Below, piece after piece: positions 53,431 through 62,738 of a stretch of 64,000 bases of DNA. The stretch's first letter is position 1. Each line of letters begins with the position of its first letter. The translations under genes and the position numbers were made by a program. Source of the stretch: Pseudomonadota bacterium (lineage in GTDB: Bacteria > Pseudomonadota > Gammaproteobacteria > Steroidobacterales > Steroidobacteraceae); NCBI GenBank assembly GCA_021807675.1, contig JAKBCR010000003.1, positions 20,871 to 84,870 on the forward strand, written 5' to 3'. A model generated the notes under the pieces. That model had not been told where the DNA came from and ran no database searches. It saw only the letters and a list, made by a program, of their open reading frames with translations.

Positions 53431-54228
53431 CTAGGCTCGGCCGGTCATTCTTCGGACCTCGAGATCGCCGAACAGCGCCAGGGTGAGCGCCGAGTAGAAC
53501 GTCAGTCCGATCGCAGCGACCGCGAGGACCGCGGCCGATGTGATCGCTCGGGCGATCGCCGTATCGGCAGCCCCATTGTCAGACAGCGCCACGGCTCCTA
53601 TCGTGGCCACGAGCGAGCAGAGCGTCCAGACGACCGCTATCCCGACGATGTAAATGAACGCAACGCGCCACCAGTTGCCGCGTACGAGCCTGAAGCTGTA
53701 GGCGAGACTTCCGAGCACGCCCTTGCGCGCAAGGACCAGCGCCGGCAGCGCGAGTGACAGGGCGATCGTGATATAGATGGCGGGCGCCAGCATCACGGCG
53801 ATGCCTGCGGTCCGATAAGGCGGCGCGAGCGCAAGCGCCGGCAGAATGAGCACGGATACCGCCGCGCCGCCGAGCAGGGAGATGGCCGCGATAGCGGGCG
53901 CCCGCTTCAGCGTATCGAGAAGATCCGCGGAGCCGGTCACCGGCCGGCCGGCCGCGATGCCCGACTGGCGGCGCAGCAGCGCCATCCAGAGAATGACCGC
54001 GATCAGCGTGCCGACGCCATACAGCGTAACGCCGATTGGATCATTGCTCCCGAGGACCGGCATGCGGCCGCGCGAGAGATAGTAGAACGTCGACAGCTGT
54101 CCGGCCATGATGGCCAGGGTGGCGTACGGCAGACACTTCAGCAGCGACAGGCGGAAGATCTGCAGCACGGCGTCGAGGAGCTCCGCGAAGGAGCGGGGCT
54201 TGAGCGGTGGGTACAGGGCATTGGGCAT
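53431..54228 (-). CDS. multi-pass membrane protein of unknown function
   Basis: 265 residues. About six hydrophobic segments (roughly 33-50, 68-86, 112-132, 138-162, 182-208, 228-252). The N-terminal PPLKPRSFAELLDAVLQIFR amphipathic stretch and the later LAYSFRLVRGNWWRVAFIYI resemble membrane domains of the glycerophosphodiesterase/YciC-like kind seen in many bacteria, but I do not recognise a specific family. It is transcribed alone, convergent with metH and divergent from prmC with a 20-base gap between starts. Confidence 0.75.
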   Translation of the reverse strand: MPNALYPPLKPRSFAELLDAVLQIFRLSLLKCLPYATLAIMAGQLSTFYYLSRGRMPVLGSNDPIGVTLYGVGTLIAVILWMALLRRQSGIAAGRPVTGSADLLDTLKRAPAIAAISLLGGAAVSVLILPALALAPPYRTAGIAVMLAPAIYITIALSLALPALVLARKGVLGSLAYSFRLVRGNWWRVAFIYIVGIAVVWTLCSLVATIGAVALSDNGAADTAIARAITSAAVLAVAAIGLTFYSALTLALFGDLEVRRMTGRA

Positions 54229-54248
54229 ATGGGCATCTTAACTTCACG

Positions 54249-55139
54249 ATGACTGCGTCGGCTATCCAATCCGGGACCGAGACGGTAGCCGCGCTGCTCG
54301 CAGCCGGCACGGAGCGTCTGCAGAAGACGCTTTCCGCTCGGGATCCGCAGGCTACCCCGGGGCTCGATGCGGAGCTGCTCCTCGCGCACGCGCTGGATGC
54401 CCGTCGTGCGCGGCTGCGATCTCATCCCGAGCTCATTTCCGCGACGGATGTCGCGGCGCGCTTTCGAGCACTTATCGAGCGGCGGGTTGCCGGCGAGCCC
54501 GTGGCTTATATCCTGGGACGCAAGGGCTTCTGGAGCTTGGAGCTTGCCGTCAGCCCCGCCGTTCTTGTCCCGCGTCCTGAAACGGAGCTGCTGGTGGAGC
54601 GGGCGCTGGCACTACGTCCGGACGGGGAGGCGAAGGTTGCGGACCTCGGTACCGGCTCGGGCGCAATTGCCCTGGCACTGGCGATCGCCAGACCGCGCTG
54701 GCAGATCGTTGCCACCGACTTTTCCGCCGAAGCGCTCGCCGTGGCGCGTGCCAACGCGGCGGCGCTCGGTCTCGAGCGAATCGAGATCGTCCAGGGGGAC
54801 TGGCTGGCCTGCCTGCCGAAGCGTAAGTTCCACCTGCTGTTGAGTAATCCGCCCTACGTGGCGGCCGATGACCCGGCGCTCAGCCAGCCGGAGCTGATGT
54901 GCGAGCCGCAGCTCGCCCTCGTCGCGGCACAGGGGGGGCTGGCCGCCTTGCGCAGCATCATCGAGGCCGCACCCGACCACCTCGAGCCCGACGGCTGGCT
55001 GTTGCTCGAGCATGGCGCCGGGCAGGCGGCCGCGGTCGCGGGCGCGCTTGTGGTGCGCGGCTTCGCTCAAGTACGCTCGCATCGCGATCTCGCGGGGCGC
55101 GAGCGCATGACGGAGGGCCAATGGCCGATACATCCCTGA
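54249..55139 (+). CDS. prmC: release factor glutamine methyltransferase
   Basis: 296 residues from ATG 54249. Methylates the GGQ glutamine of release factors RF1 and RF2. An N-terminal helical domain ([21 protein letters not shown]) precedes the catalytic fold: AdoMet motif [16 protein letters not shown] and the active NPPY at 200-203. prfA, which encodes its substrate RF1, lies 2 kb away on the other strand rather than next to it. Overlaps ppiB by 19 bases. Confidence 0.97.
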   Translation: MTASAIQSGTETVAALLAAGTERLQKTLSARDPQATPGLDAELLLAHALDARRARLRSHPELISATDVAARFRALIERRVAGEPVAYILGRKGFWSLELAVSPAVLVPRPETELLVERALALRPDGEAKVADLGTGSGAIALALAIARPRWQIVATDFSAEALAVARANAAALGLERIEIVQGDWLACLPKRKFHLLLSNPPYVAADDPALSQPELMCEPQLALVAAQGGLAALRSIIEAAPDHLEPDGWLLLEHGAGQAAAVAGALVVRGFAQVRSHRDLAGRERMTEGQWPIHP

Positions 55140-55633
55140 TTCGATTCGAGACTTCGCATGGAGCCTTCACGGTGGAGCTCTTTGCGAAGGAGGCACCACT
55201 TACCGTGGAGAATTTTCTCCGCTACGTCGATGAGCGTCATTTCGACGGCACCCTCTTTCACCGTATCGTGCCGGGCTTCGTGATCCAGGGCGGTGGGCTC
55301 GATGCGCAGTTTCGCAACAAGCGCACGCATGAGCCGATCCGCAATGAGGCGAAGAACGGCCTGAAGAACAAGCGCGGCACGCTCTCGATGGCTCGCACCG
55401 GCGAGGTCGACAGCGCCACCTCGCAATTCTTCGTCAATCTCTCCGACAACGACTTCCTCGACCACAGCGCTCGGGATTTCGGCTATGCCGTCTTTGGACG
55501 CGTCACGGAGGGGATGGACGTGATCGACAAGATCGCAGCGGTGAAGACGGGACGCCGGCAGGGTCATCAGGACGCGCCGCTCGAGGATGTGACGATCGCG
55601 TCGGCGCGCCGTTCAGACGAGCGGACTCAATAG
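55121..55633 (+). CDS. ppiB: cyclophilin-type peptidyl-prolyl cis-trans isomerase
   Basis: 170 residues from ATG 55121. Core motifs [56 protein letters not shown] and [19 protein letters not shown] are complete. There is no signal peptide, so it is the cytoplasmic (PpiB) form. It overlaps the end of prmC by 19 bases, an unusually long overlap that supports coupled translation. Confidence 0.95.
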   Translation: MADTSLIRFETSHGAFTVELFAKEAPLTVENFLRYVDERHFDGTLFHRIVPGFVIQGGGLDAQFRNKRTHEPIRNEAKNGLKNKRGTLSMARTGEVDSATSQFFVNLSDNDFLDHSARDFGYAVFGRVTEGMDVIDKIAAVKTGRRQGHQDAPLEDVTIASARRSDERTQ

Positions 55634-55642
55634 CTCGACTAC

Positions 55643-56365
55643 ATGCCAGGCGGGGGGATCGGGCGGCGGTTTCGTCGTTGGGCGCTGCTCGGGCTGCTCC
55701 TGTGGCTCGTCGTCACGATCGTACCGGTGGTGCTGCTGCGCTGGATGAACCCCCTCACCAGCGCCTTCATGCTGGAGGCTCGCATCGAGGCGCTGCGCCG
55801 CGGCGAGAAGTCGTACCGAACGGACTATCGCTGGGTGAGTCTCGAGCGCATCTCACCGCAGGCCGCGATCGCGGTGATCGCATCCGAGGACCAGACCTTT
55901 CCCTACAACTACGGGTTCGATCTCCAATCGATCCGCAGCGCGGTGCGCGCCGCGGAGCATGGGGCGCGGCTGCGCGGGGCGAGCACGATCTCGCAGCAGG
56001 TGGCGAGGAATCTCTTCCTCTGGCCCGGCCGCAGCTGGGTGCGAAAAGGGATCGAGGCGTATTTCACCGTGTTGCTCGAGGTGCTGTGGCCGAAGGAGCG
56101 GATTCTGGAGGTATATCTCAACGTCGCGCAGTTCGGTCGCGGCATCTATGGCGTCGAGGCGGCGGCCCAGCGGTTCTATCACGAGCCCGCCGTGCGCCTG
56201 ACGGCCGGCCAGGCGGCGCTGCTCGCGGCCGTGCTACCGGATCCGGTGCACTGGCACGTGGACCATCCATCGCGCTTCGTGGCGTGGAAAGAGCGATGGA
56301 TCCTCGGCCAGATGCGCAATCTCGGCGGCGCTGCGTACCTGCGGGAAGTCAAACAGGGCCCGTAG
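55643..56365 (+). CDS. mtgA: monofunctional biosynthetic peptidoglycan transglycosylase
   Basis: 240 residues. One membrane helix (about 13-33) and a GT51 domain. Catalytic Glu82 lies in IASEDQTFPYNYGFD; GASTISQQVARNLFLWPGRSWVRKG-type sequence and WPKERILEVYLNVAQFG follow. Polymerises lipid II without transpeptidation. It is 9 bases after ppiB and probably in the same transcript as prmC. Confidence 0.96.
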   Translation: MPGGGIGRRFRRWALLGLLLWLVVTIVPVVLLRWMNPLTSAFMLEARIEALRRGEKSYRTDYRWVSLERISPQAAIAVIASEDQTFPYNYGFDLQSIRSAVRAAEHGARLRGASTISQQVARNLFLWPGRSWVRKGIEAYFTVLLEVLWPKERILEVYLNVAQFGRGIYGVEAAAQRFYHEPAVRLTAGQAALLAAVLPDPVHWHVDHPSRFVAWKERWILGQMRNLGGAAYLREVKQGP

Positions 56366-56465
56366 GACTCGAGCCCGGTCCACGGCGAAAATGGGCGGCG
56401 GTACTGCGAGGCGGGTACGGGCATTGCGGGCGCCGGCTGTCCTTCCAGAGACGAACACCCACTTC

Positions 56466-57053
56466 ATGGCCGAGCGCGAATTGACCACCGCGGACTGGCG
56501 GGGCTACTCCGAGGCGCAGTTTCCACAGGGAAGCTGGAGCTGGGACGACCACGTGCTGCGGGCGCTGGCGGCGGAGCCGCCGGTGGACCTCATCACCCGG
56601 GAGCGGTTTCGCGATTTCACGCTCCATTTCGAATGGCGGCTGCCGCGGGGCGGGAATTCCGGGGTGCTCTATCGCGTGGGCGAGGAGCTCGAGCATTCCT
56701 GGCAGTCCGGACCCGAGATGCAGCTCCTCGACGACGAGCATCATCAGGATGGCGCCAATGCCTTGACCTCCTGTGGAGCGCTCTACGCGCTCATCGCCCC
56801 GTGGCACGATCAGCGCGACATCGCCAACGCCTATCACGGTGGTCGCCTCGTCGTGCAGGGCAGCCGGGTAGAGCACTGGATCGATGACACGCAGGTGCTC
56901 GGCTACGACCTCGAGAGCGATGAGCTCAAGGTGCGGATTGCACGCAGCAAATTCCGGGAATGTCCGCAGTTCGCACGGCTCGCGGAGGGGCACATCGCCC
57001 TGCAGCACCACGGCACGGAGGCCTGGTTCCGGCGCCTGCGGATCGAGTATTGA
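56466..57053 (+). CDS. DUF1080 (3-keto-disaccharide hydrolase-like) protein
   Basis: 195 residues from ATG 56466. Concanavalin-like jellyroll with the DUF1080 features FRDFTLHFEWRLPRGGNSGVLYR, GPEMQLLDDEHHQD, and GHIALQHHGTEAWFRRLRI at the end. No signal peptide is seen from this start, whereas most relatives are exported; the open frame upstream to 56391 does not supply one either. Substrate unknown. 100 bases after mtgA, convergent with prfA. Confidence 0.88.
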   Translation: MAERELTTADWRGYSEAQFPQGSWSWDDHVLRALAAEPPVDLITRERFRDFTLHFEWRLPRGGNSGVLYRVGEELEHSWQSGPEMQLLDDEHHQDGANALTSCGALYALIAPWHDQRDIANAYHGGRLVVQGSRVEHWIDDTQVLGYDLESDELKVRIARSKFRECPQFARLAEGHIALQHHGTEAWFRRLRIEY

Positions 57054-57069
57054 GATGCTGCGCGCCGGT

Positions 57070-57093
57070 GAAGAGCACCTTTCACTGCTCTTC
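57070..57093. terminator. hairpin between DUF1080 gene and prfA
   Basis: GAAGAGCA (57070-57077), 8-base loop, TGCTCTTC (57086-57093). The stem spans the prfA stop codon and lies between convergent genes. It could terminate either transcript; no clear T-run was seen. Confidence 0.35.
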
Positions 57094-58167
57094 GATCTCT
57101 GACAGGAGCTCGGCCTGGTGCTCCTGCTGCAGCGCATCGAGCAGCTCGTCGAGGTCGCCGCCCATGATCTGCTGCAGCTTGTACAAGGTCAGATTGATCC
57201 GGTGGTCGGTGACCCGCCCCTGCGGAAAGTTGTAGGTGCGGATGCGCTCGGAGCGGTCGCCGGTGCCGACCTGCAGCCGCCGCGATTGCGCCCGTGCGCT
57301 GCGCTGCTTCTCCTCCTCCGCGGCAAGCAGGCGCGCGCTGAGAAGCTTCATCGCGCGGGAGCGATTCTTGTGCTGCGATCGCTCGTCCTGACACTCGACG
57401 ACGATTCCGGTCGGCAGGTGGGTGATGCGCACGGCGGAATCGGTCTTGTTGACATGCTGTCCGCCCGCTCCCGAGGAGCGGAACGTATCGACGCGCAGAT
57501 CCGCCGGGTTGATGGGCACCTCCTCGATCTCGTCGAGCTCCGGCAGGATCGCCACCGTGCACGCCGAGGTATGGATACGGCCCTGCGCCTCCGTTTGCGG
57601 GACCCGCTGCACGCGGTGCGTGCCGGACTCGAACTTCAGTCGTGAGAACGCCCCACGGCCGGCGATCCGGCTGATGATCTCCTTGTAGCCACCGTGCTCG
57701 CCCGGGCTCTCGCTCAGCACCTCCACCGAAAAGCCCTTGGATTCGGCATAGCGCGAGTACATGCGAAAGAGGTCGCCCGCGAACAGGGCCGCCTCGTCGC
57801 CTCCCGTGCCGGCGCGCACCTCGAGGAAGAGGCTCTTGTCATCGCGCCGGTCCTTCGGCAGCAGGAGCGCCCGCAGTTCTGACTCCGTGGCGGTGAGCTC
57901 CGACTGCAGAAGCTCGACCTCTTCCGCGCCGAGCGAGCGCATGCCCGCATCGACATCGGCGAGCATCTCGCGCGCGGCGGCGAGGTCCCGCTCGAGCTCC
58001 CGATAGTGCCGCAGCCGTTGCGCGAGAGGCTCGAGCCGAGCGTACTCGACGGAGAGGTCCCGGAATTGCGGGGACCCTCCGGCGATATCGGTGGTGGCGA
58101 GCAGCCGGCCGACCTCCTCGAAGCGATCGGAGAGCTTCTCGAGCCGCTGGCGGATGGATTCCTTCAT
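57082..58167 (-). CDS. prfA: peptide chain release factor 1
   Basis: 361 residues from ATG 58167. Reads UAA and UAG stop codons. The catalytic GGQ is at 235-237 ([15 protein letters not shown]) and is the target of PrmC. The stop-codon recognition tripeptide at 190-192 reads PQT in [20 protein letters not shown], where E. coli has PAT and Thermus PVT. It stands apart from hemA, its usual partner, and is convergent with the DUF1080 gene. Confidence 0.97.
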   Translation of the reverse strand: MKESIRQRLEKLSDRFEEVGRLLATTDIAGGSPQFRDLSVEYARLEPLAQRLRHYRELERDLAAAREMLADVDAGMRSLGAEEVELLQSELTATESELRALLLPKDRRDDKSLFLEVRAGTGGDEAALFAGDLFRMYSRYAESKGFSVEVLSESPGEHGGYKEIISRIAGRGAFSRLKFESGTHRVQRVPQTEAQGRIHTSACTVAILPELDEIEEVPINPADLRVDTFRSSGAGGQHVNKTDSAVRITHLPTGIVVECQDERSQHKNRSRAMKLLSARLLAAEEEKQRSARAQSRRLQVGTGDRSERIRTYNFPQGRVTDHRINLTLYKLQQIMGGDLDELLDALQQEHQAELLSEIEEQ

Positions 58168-58320
58168 GGCATGGGGGTCCCTGGAGCTTTCACTCGCAGG
58201 AGCGGGTCTCAGGGTCATCGAGGCGCGGCATTCTGCGGATTACCGCGGGGCGTGACAAGAAGCCAGGCGCCGTGCCGCGCCCGCTAGGCCAAGCGCGCGA
58301 GGCGGGGAGGCTCTATAGTG

Positions 58321-60060
58321 ATGCGCGTGCGTGCCTTGATTCATCCCCTACGCGTCCTGCCAACCGCCCTGTGCCTGGCGCTCGCGGCGGGCTGTGCCTC
58401 CGTGCCCGAGAAGCCGGTCCCGCCGAAGCCGGATGCCGCCGCCCTGACGATCGTGGCGGAGATCGCGCTGCAGCGCGGGGATTGCAGGACCGCTTCCGAG
58501 ACCTATGCGAAGGCGGCGCTCCTCGCTTCGGCGCCGGTCGCGCAGCGTGCGACCGAGGTCGGGCTCGCCTGCGAGAACCTGCCCGCCGCGTGGACGTCCG
58601 CGCAACGCTGGCGGGAGCTCGCGCCCAGGAGCCGGGAGGCACAGGCCCTGTACGCGACCGTGGCGCTGAAGCTCTATCGCATCGCCGATGCCCGGGGGGC
58701 GGTGAAGGCGTTTCTGAGGGCGCCGCCCGCCCGAGCGCCGAATCCCGCGCCGGGCATGAGCCACAGCCAAAATGTCCCCGCAGGCAACTCCGCAGACCGC
58801 GCGCTGGCCGATCTGGCGAGTCTGCTGCTCGCGGAGTGCGAGCCGCCGGAAGTGTTCGCCGCGATGAACGGTGTGGTCGACACGACGGATGCCTCGCCCG
58901 CGAGACTGACGCTCCTCGGGGAGCTGGCGCTCGAGGCCTACGACGCGCGCACCGCGCAGCGCTACGCGCTGCGCGCGGTCCGCGAGAGTCCGAAGGATCT
59001 ACCGGCCAATCACCTGCTCGCGCGCGCCTATGTGGTGTTGGGTAAGCCCGGGAAGGCCATCGCGACGGCGCAGGAGCTCATGCGGGTGAAGCCGCGCCAG
59101 GGCATGCTCGAGCTGGCGGGCGTCTATCAGGAGCTCGGTCGGGTGGAGGACGCGCACCAGGAGCTCGAGCGCCTGCGCGCCACCGACGCGCCCCGGGCCG
59201 AGGTCGACCGGCGCCTCGCCGTGCTGGCATACGATTCCGGCGACCTGCACGAGGCGCAGCAGCGGTTCGCCGATCTGGCCGAGAGCGGCGAGGCGGACGA
59301 CAGCACCCTCATGTACCTCTCGGACATCGCGGCGCGGGAAGGCGACCTCGATGCCGCGCTCGCCGGTTACGGCAAGCTCTCGGATTCCCCACTCGCTTTG
59401 CAGGCGCGGGAGAAGGCGGCGGCGCTGCTGCTGTCCTCCGACCGCCCGTCCGCCGCAATGGCTCTGCTCCAGGACTATGCGCGGCAGCATCCCGAGGACA
59501 CTGTCGATCTGACGGTCGCCGAGGCACAGCTCCTGGGTGATCACGGCCGGCCCGATGCAGCGCTGAAGCTGCTGGATGCCGCGCTGCAATCCTATCCCCA
59601 GCACCCGGCGCTCGAATATGAGCGCGCCATCGTGCTGGAGCAGGCCGGGCGGGTGAGCGAGTCCGTGCAGGCGCTGCAGCGTCTCCTTGCGCAGCGGCCT
59701 GACGACCCAACCGTGTTGAATGCGCTCGGCTACACGCTCGCCGAGCATGACCTGCAGCTGCCACGGGCCGAGTCGCTGATCCGCCGCGCGCTCGAGCGGA
59801 TGCCGGACAATCCTGCCGTGCTCGACAGCCTGGGCTGGGTGCGCTTGCGCCGCGGCGATGCGACCGGCGCTCTGCCGTTGCTCGAGCGCGCCTACGGCAT
59901 CAGCCACGATGCGCAGATCGCGGCCCACTGGGGCCAGGCGCTGTGGGCGGCCGGCCGGCAGGAGGCCGCGCGCAAGGTCTGGGCGGAGGCTCTGGCGCGC
60001 AATCCCGATTCCAAGTCCCTGCGGGCCGTGGTTGCCCGCTTCATCCCCAATGCGAAATAA
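58321..60060 (+). CDS. TPR-repeat lipoprotein
   Basis: 579 residues from ATG 58321 (a GTG at 58318 is adjacent). The signal peptide ends in a lipobox-like LAAGC, so it is probably an outer-membrane lipoprotein. About ten or more tetratricopeptide repeats fill the rest, e.g. ANHLLARAYVVLGKPGKAIA and ALGYTLAEHDLQLPRAESLI, followed by AVLDSLGWVRLRRGDATGAL. A TPR gene in front of lolB is common in gammaproteobacteria, but its partners are unknown. The lolB ATG lies within its last codons. Confidence 0.9.
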   Translation: MRVRALIHPLRVLPTALCLALAAGCASVPEKPVPPKPDAAALTIVAEIALQRGDCRTASETYAKAALLASAPVAQRATEVGLACENLPAAWTSAQRWRELAPRSREAQALYATVALKLYRIADARGAVKAFLRAPPARAPNPAPGMSHSQNVPAGNSADRALADLASLLLAECEPPEVFAAMNGVVDTTDASPARLTLLGELALEAYDARTAQRYALRAVRESPKDLPANHLLARAYVVLGKPGKAIATAQELMRVKPRQGMLELAGVYQELGRVEDAHQELERLRATDAPRAEVDRRLAVLAYDSGDLHEAQQRFADLAESGEADDSTLMYLSDIAAREGDLDAALAGYGKLSDSPLALQAREKAAALLLSSDRPSAAMALLQDYARQHPEDTVDLTVAEAQLLGDHGRPDAALKLLDAALQSYPQHPALEYERAIVLEQAGRVSESVQALQRLLAQRPDDPTVLNALGYTLAEHDLQLPRAESLIRRALERMPDNPAVLDSLGWVRLRRGDATGALPLLERAYGISHDAQIAAHWGQALWAAGRQEAARKVWAEALARNPDSKSLRAVVARFIPNAK

Positions 60061-60661
60061 CATCGGATGCTTCCCTGGCGCTATCGTGCCGCTCGGCGCG
60101 GCGCTGGCTTTGACTCTCGCCGGCTGTCAGACGGTGCCTGTCGCGCCGGCGCCCACGGTCGCCTGGAGCGTGCGCCGCCCGACGCTCCAGAATCTCGATC
60201 GGTTCGATCTCGACGGACGTGTCGCGGTTGCCGTGGGCGGCCAGGGTTTCGACGCGGGAATGCGCTGGGTCCAATCGGGCGCGGTGACGCGCCTCGTGTT
60301 GAGCGGGCCTCTGGGCGCCGGTGGCGTGGAAGTGACCGCGAACGGAGCGGATCTCAGCGTGATCACCTCGAGCGGCAAGCGCTTGGGCGCTGCCGCGGCG
60401 CGCGCGGAGCTCACGGACAAACTGGGCTTCGAGCCGCCGCTCACCAGCATCAGGTACTGGGTTCTGGGGGTGCCGGACCCCGGCGCGCCTGCCGCCGTGC
60501 GCCTCGATTCCCGACAGCGCCTCACGGAGCTGACACAGGAAGGGTGGCGAATCGATTACACCTCTTACATGCCCGTCGGTGCGGAGTGGCTGCCTCGCCT
60601 GCTCACGCTGCGCCGGGCGGGAGTGCGTGTGCGGATGTTGGTCAACGGGTGGCAGCTGTGA
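60050..60661 (+). CDS. lolB: outer-membrane lipoprotein receptor LolB
   Basis: 203 residues from ATG 60050. Lipobox LAGC with Cys26. The LolB half-barrel follows: FDLDGRVAVAVGGQGFDAGMRWVQ, LVLSGPLGAGGVEVT, then YWVLGVPDPGAPA and EGWRIDYTSY. Receives lipoproteins from LolA and inserts them in the outer membrane. Overlaps the TPR gene by 11 bases and ispE by 4, the usual lolB-ispE coupling. Confidence 0.95.
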   Translation: MRNNIGCFPGAIVPLGAALALTLAGCQTVPVAPAPTVAWSVRRPTLQNLDRFDLDGRVAVAVGGQGFDAGMRWVQSGAVTRLVLSGPLGAGGVEVTANGADLSVITSSGKRLGAAAARAELTDKLGFEPPLTSIRYWVLGVPDPGAPAAVRLDSRQRLTELTQEGWRIDYTSYMPVGAEWLPRLLTLRRAGVRVRMLVNGWQL

Positions 60662-61542
60662 GCCGCGACGTGAGCTGCGAAACCCGCGATCGCGCTTTGC
60701 AAGGACGCCGGGCGACCCTCTGGCCGGCGCCGGCCAAGCTGAATCTCTTCCTCCACGTCACTGGCAGGCGTTCGGACGGCTACCACGAGCTGCAGACCGT
60801 CTTTCAGCTCATCGACCTCTGCGACACCGTGATGGTAGCCATCCGCGAGGATGGCGCTATCGAGCGTCCCGAGGGACCGGTGGATGTGCCGGCGGAATCG
60901 GATCTCGTGGTTCGCGCGGCCCGGGCGCTGCAGCTAGCGACCGGCACGCGCCTGGGTGCCACGCTGCGCGTGCGTAAGCGTATCCCCATGGGAGGCGGCT
61001 TGGGCGGGGGCAGCTCGGATGCCGCCACCACCCTCCTGGCACTCGATGCGCTCTGGGGCTGCCGCCTCGGCATCGAGGATCTGGCGCGGCTCGGATTGCC
61101 TCTGGGCGCGGATGTGCCTGTATTCGTTAGGGGTTTCTCGGCCTGGGCGGAGGGAGTGGGCGAGCGGCTGACGCCCATCGAGCTGCCCGAGCGCTGGTAT
61201 GTGCTCATCCACCCGGGCGTCGGAGTGAGTACGCGTGACGTGTTCCAGAGCCCTGAATTGACACGAAATTCGCCCCTCATCACAATACGCGCCTTTTTCG
61301 AGGCTGGTGGTCGCAATGACTGCGAGCCGGTGGTACGGGCGCGCTGTCCCGAAGTGGCGGCGGCGCTCGACTGGCTGTCGCAATATGCGCCGGCACGGCT
61401 GACGGGAACCGGCTCCTGTATCTTCGCGTCTTGCGCGACCGCCATCGAGGCCGAGCGAATTGCGGCGCGCGTACCGGACGAATGGACGAGCTTCGTCGCA
61501 CGAGGGCTCGACATCTCCCCGGCGCATCGTCCTCTGGCGTAG
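60658..61542 (+). CDS. ispE: 4-diphosphocytidyl-2-C-methyl-D-erythritol kinase
   Basis: 294 residues from GTG 60658, overlapping the lolB stop; GTG 60670 is a close alternative. GHMP kinase of the MEP isoprenoid pathway. WPAPAKLNLFLHVTGRRSDGYHELQTVF opens the fold, IPMGGGLGGGSSDAA is the ATP loop, and LTGTGSCIFASC the third motif. Followed by the tRNA-Gln gene and prs as in related gammaproteobacteria. Confidence 0.96.
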   Translation: MSRDVSCETRDRALQGRRATLWPAPAKLNLFLHVTGRRSDGYHELQTVFQLIDLCDTVMVAIREDGAIERPEGPVDVPAESDLVVRAARALQLATGTRLGATLRVRKRIPMGGGLGGGSSDAATTLLALDALWGCRLGIEDLARLGLPLGADVPVFVRGFSAWAEGVGERLTPIELPERWYVLIHPGVGVSTRDVFQSPELTRNSPLITIRAFFEAGGRNDCEPVVRARCPEVAAALDWLSQYAPARLTGTGSCIFASCATAIEAERIAARVPDEWTSFVARGLDISPAHRPLA

Positions 61543-61611
61543 TTGCCAGGGGTGAGGGAGCAGTCTGGACGGCCTACCACGGATGGCTCGGTGCGGTGGC
61601 GTATCAGCGAC

Positions 61612-61686
61612 TGGGGTGTCGCCAAGTGGTAAGGCAGCGGGTTTTGATCCCGCCATTCGGAGGTTCGAATCCTTCCACCCCAGCCA
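61612..61686 (+). tRNA. tRNA-Gln (anticodon TTG)
   Basis: A full cloverleaf: acceptor TGGGGTG (61612-61618) pairs with CACCCCA. The D arm is GCCAAGTGGTAAGGC. The anticodon stem GCGGG/CCCGC encloses TTTTGAT with anticodon TTG, reading CAA. The T arm is GGAGG-TTCGAAT-CCTTC with one G-T pair. CCA is encoded at 61684-61686. Lies between ispE and prs, its conserved place. Having this tRNA together with gatCAB bears on whether Gln-tRNA is made directly or by amidation. Confidence 0.96.
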
Positions 61687-61718
61687 TTCATTTTTGAGAC
61701 GGTTTGCCCGACGACACT

Positions 61719-62675
61719 ATGACGACGAGCGACTCGCCGGCGGTTTTTGCCGGCAATGCCAATCCGGCGCTGGCGACCGATATCGCGCGGCATCTGCAGA
61801 CGCCGCTCGGGCGTGCCTATGTTGGTCGCTTCAGCGACGGCGAGGTGAACGTCGAGCTGATGGAGAACGTGCGCGGCCGTGATGTCTTCATCGTGCAGCC
61901 GACCTGTCCGCCCGCCAACGACACACTGATGGAGCTGCTGGTCATGGTGGACGCATGCCGCCGCGCCTCCGCGGCGCGCATCACCGCGGTCATGCCCTAC
62001 TTCGGCTACTCGCGCCAGGATCGGCGGCCTCGGGCAACACGCTCGGCGATCACTGCGAAACTGGTGGCCAACATGATCTCGAGCGCCGGAGTGACCCGGC
62101 TGCTCACGATCGACCTGCATGCGGACCAGGTGCAGGGCTTCTTCGACATCCCGGTCGACAACGTGTACGCATCGCCGGTACTGCTTGGGGATGCTTGGAA
62201 GCAGGCTTATCGGAACGTGGTGATCGTCTCTCCGGACGTGGGCGGCGTGGTGCGGGCACGGGCCTTCGCCAAGCGCCTCGATGACGCGGATCTCGCCATC
62301 ATCGACAAGCGCCGGCCGCGGCCGAACGAGTCGAAGGTGATGAACATCATCGGCGACATCAAGGGCAAGACCTGCATGCTGGTCGATGACATGATCGACA
62401 CGGCGGGCACCCTCTGCCACGCCGCGCAGGCGCTGAAGGACGAGGGCGCTTCCAAGGTGGTCGCGTACATCACGCATCCCGTGCTCTCGGGCGAGGCGGT
62501 GGAGCGGATCTCCCGCTCGGCGCTCGATGAGCTGGTCGTGACCGACACCATTCCGCTCTCGGCCGCCGCGAGCGGTTGCAGCCGGATCCGTCAGCTCTCG
62601 GTGGCGGCGTTGCTCGCGGAGACCATACGCCGTATCCGGGATGAGGAATCGGTTAGCTCCATGTATGTAGATTGA
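61719..62675 (+). CDS. prs: ribose-phosphate pyrophosphokinase
   Basis: 318 residues from ATG 61719; a TTG at 61704 is also in frame, with GAGACGG upstream. Makes PRPP for purine, pyrimidine, NAD, His and Trp synthesis. Motifs are [49 protein letters not shown], and the PRPP loop [17 protein letters not shown]. Ends [13 protein letters not shown], typical of class I enzymes. Confidence 0.97.
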   Translation: MTTSDSPAVFAGNANPALATDIARHLQTPLGRAYVGRFSDGEVNVELMENVRGRDVFIVQPTCPPANDTLMELLVMVDACRRASAARITAVMPYFGYSRQDRRPRATRSAITAKLVANMISSAGVTRLLTIDLHADQVQGFFDIPVDNVYASPVLLGDAWKQAYRNVVIVSPDVGGVVRARAFAKRLDDADLAIIDKRRPRPNESKVMNIIGDIKGKTCMLVDDMIDTAGTLCHAAQALKDEGASKVVAYITHPVLSGEAVERISRSALDELVVTDTIPLSAAASGCSRIRQLSVAALLAETIRRIRDEESVSSMYVD

Positions 62676-62738
62676 GTTTCAGGTGTGCCGCGCTTGGTCG
62701 CGAGCGACGGCACGTGTTTGTCGGCATAGGAGATATTC

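Noticed and set aside
53401..53431. GCCGGCG/CGCCGGC inverted repeat after metH as a terminator
   Set aside because: A 7-bp stem with a 17-base loop and no T-run is too weak to call in sequence this GC-rich.
61543..61611. Possible second tRNA before tRNA-Gln
   Set aside because: No cloverleaf could be drawn in these bases.
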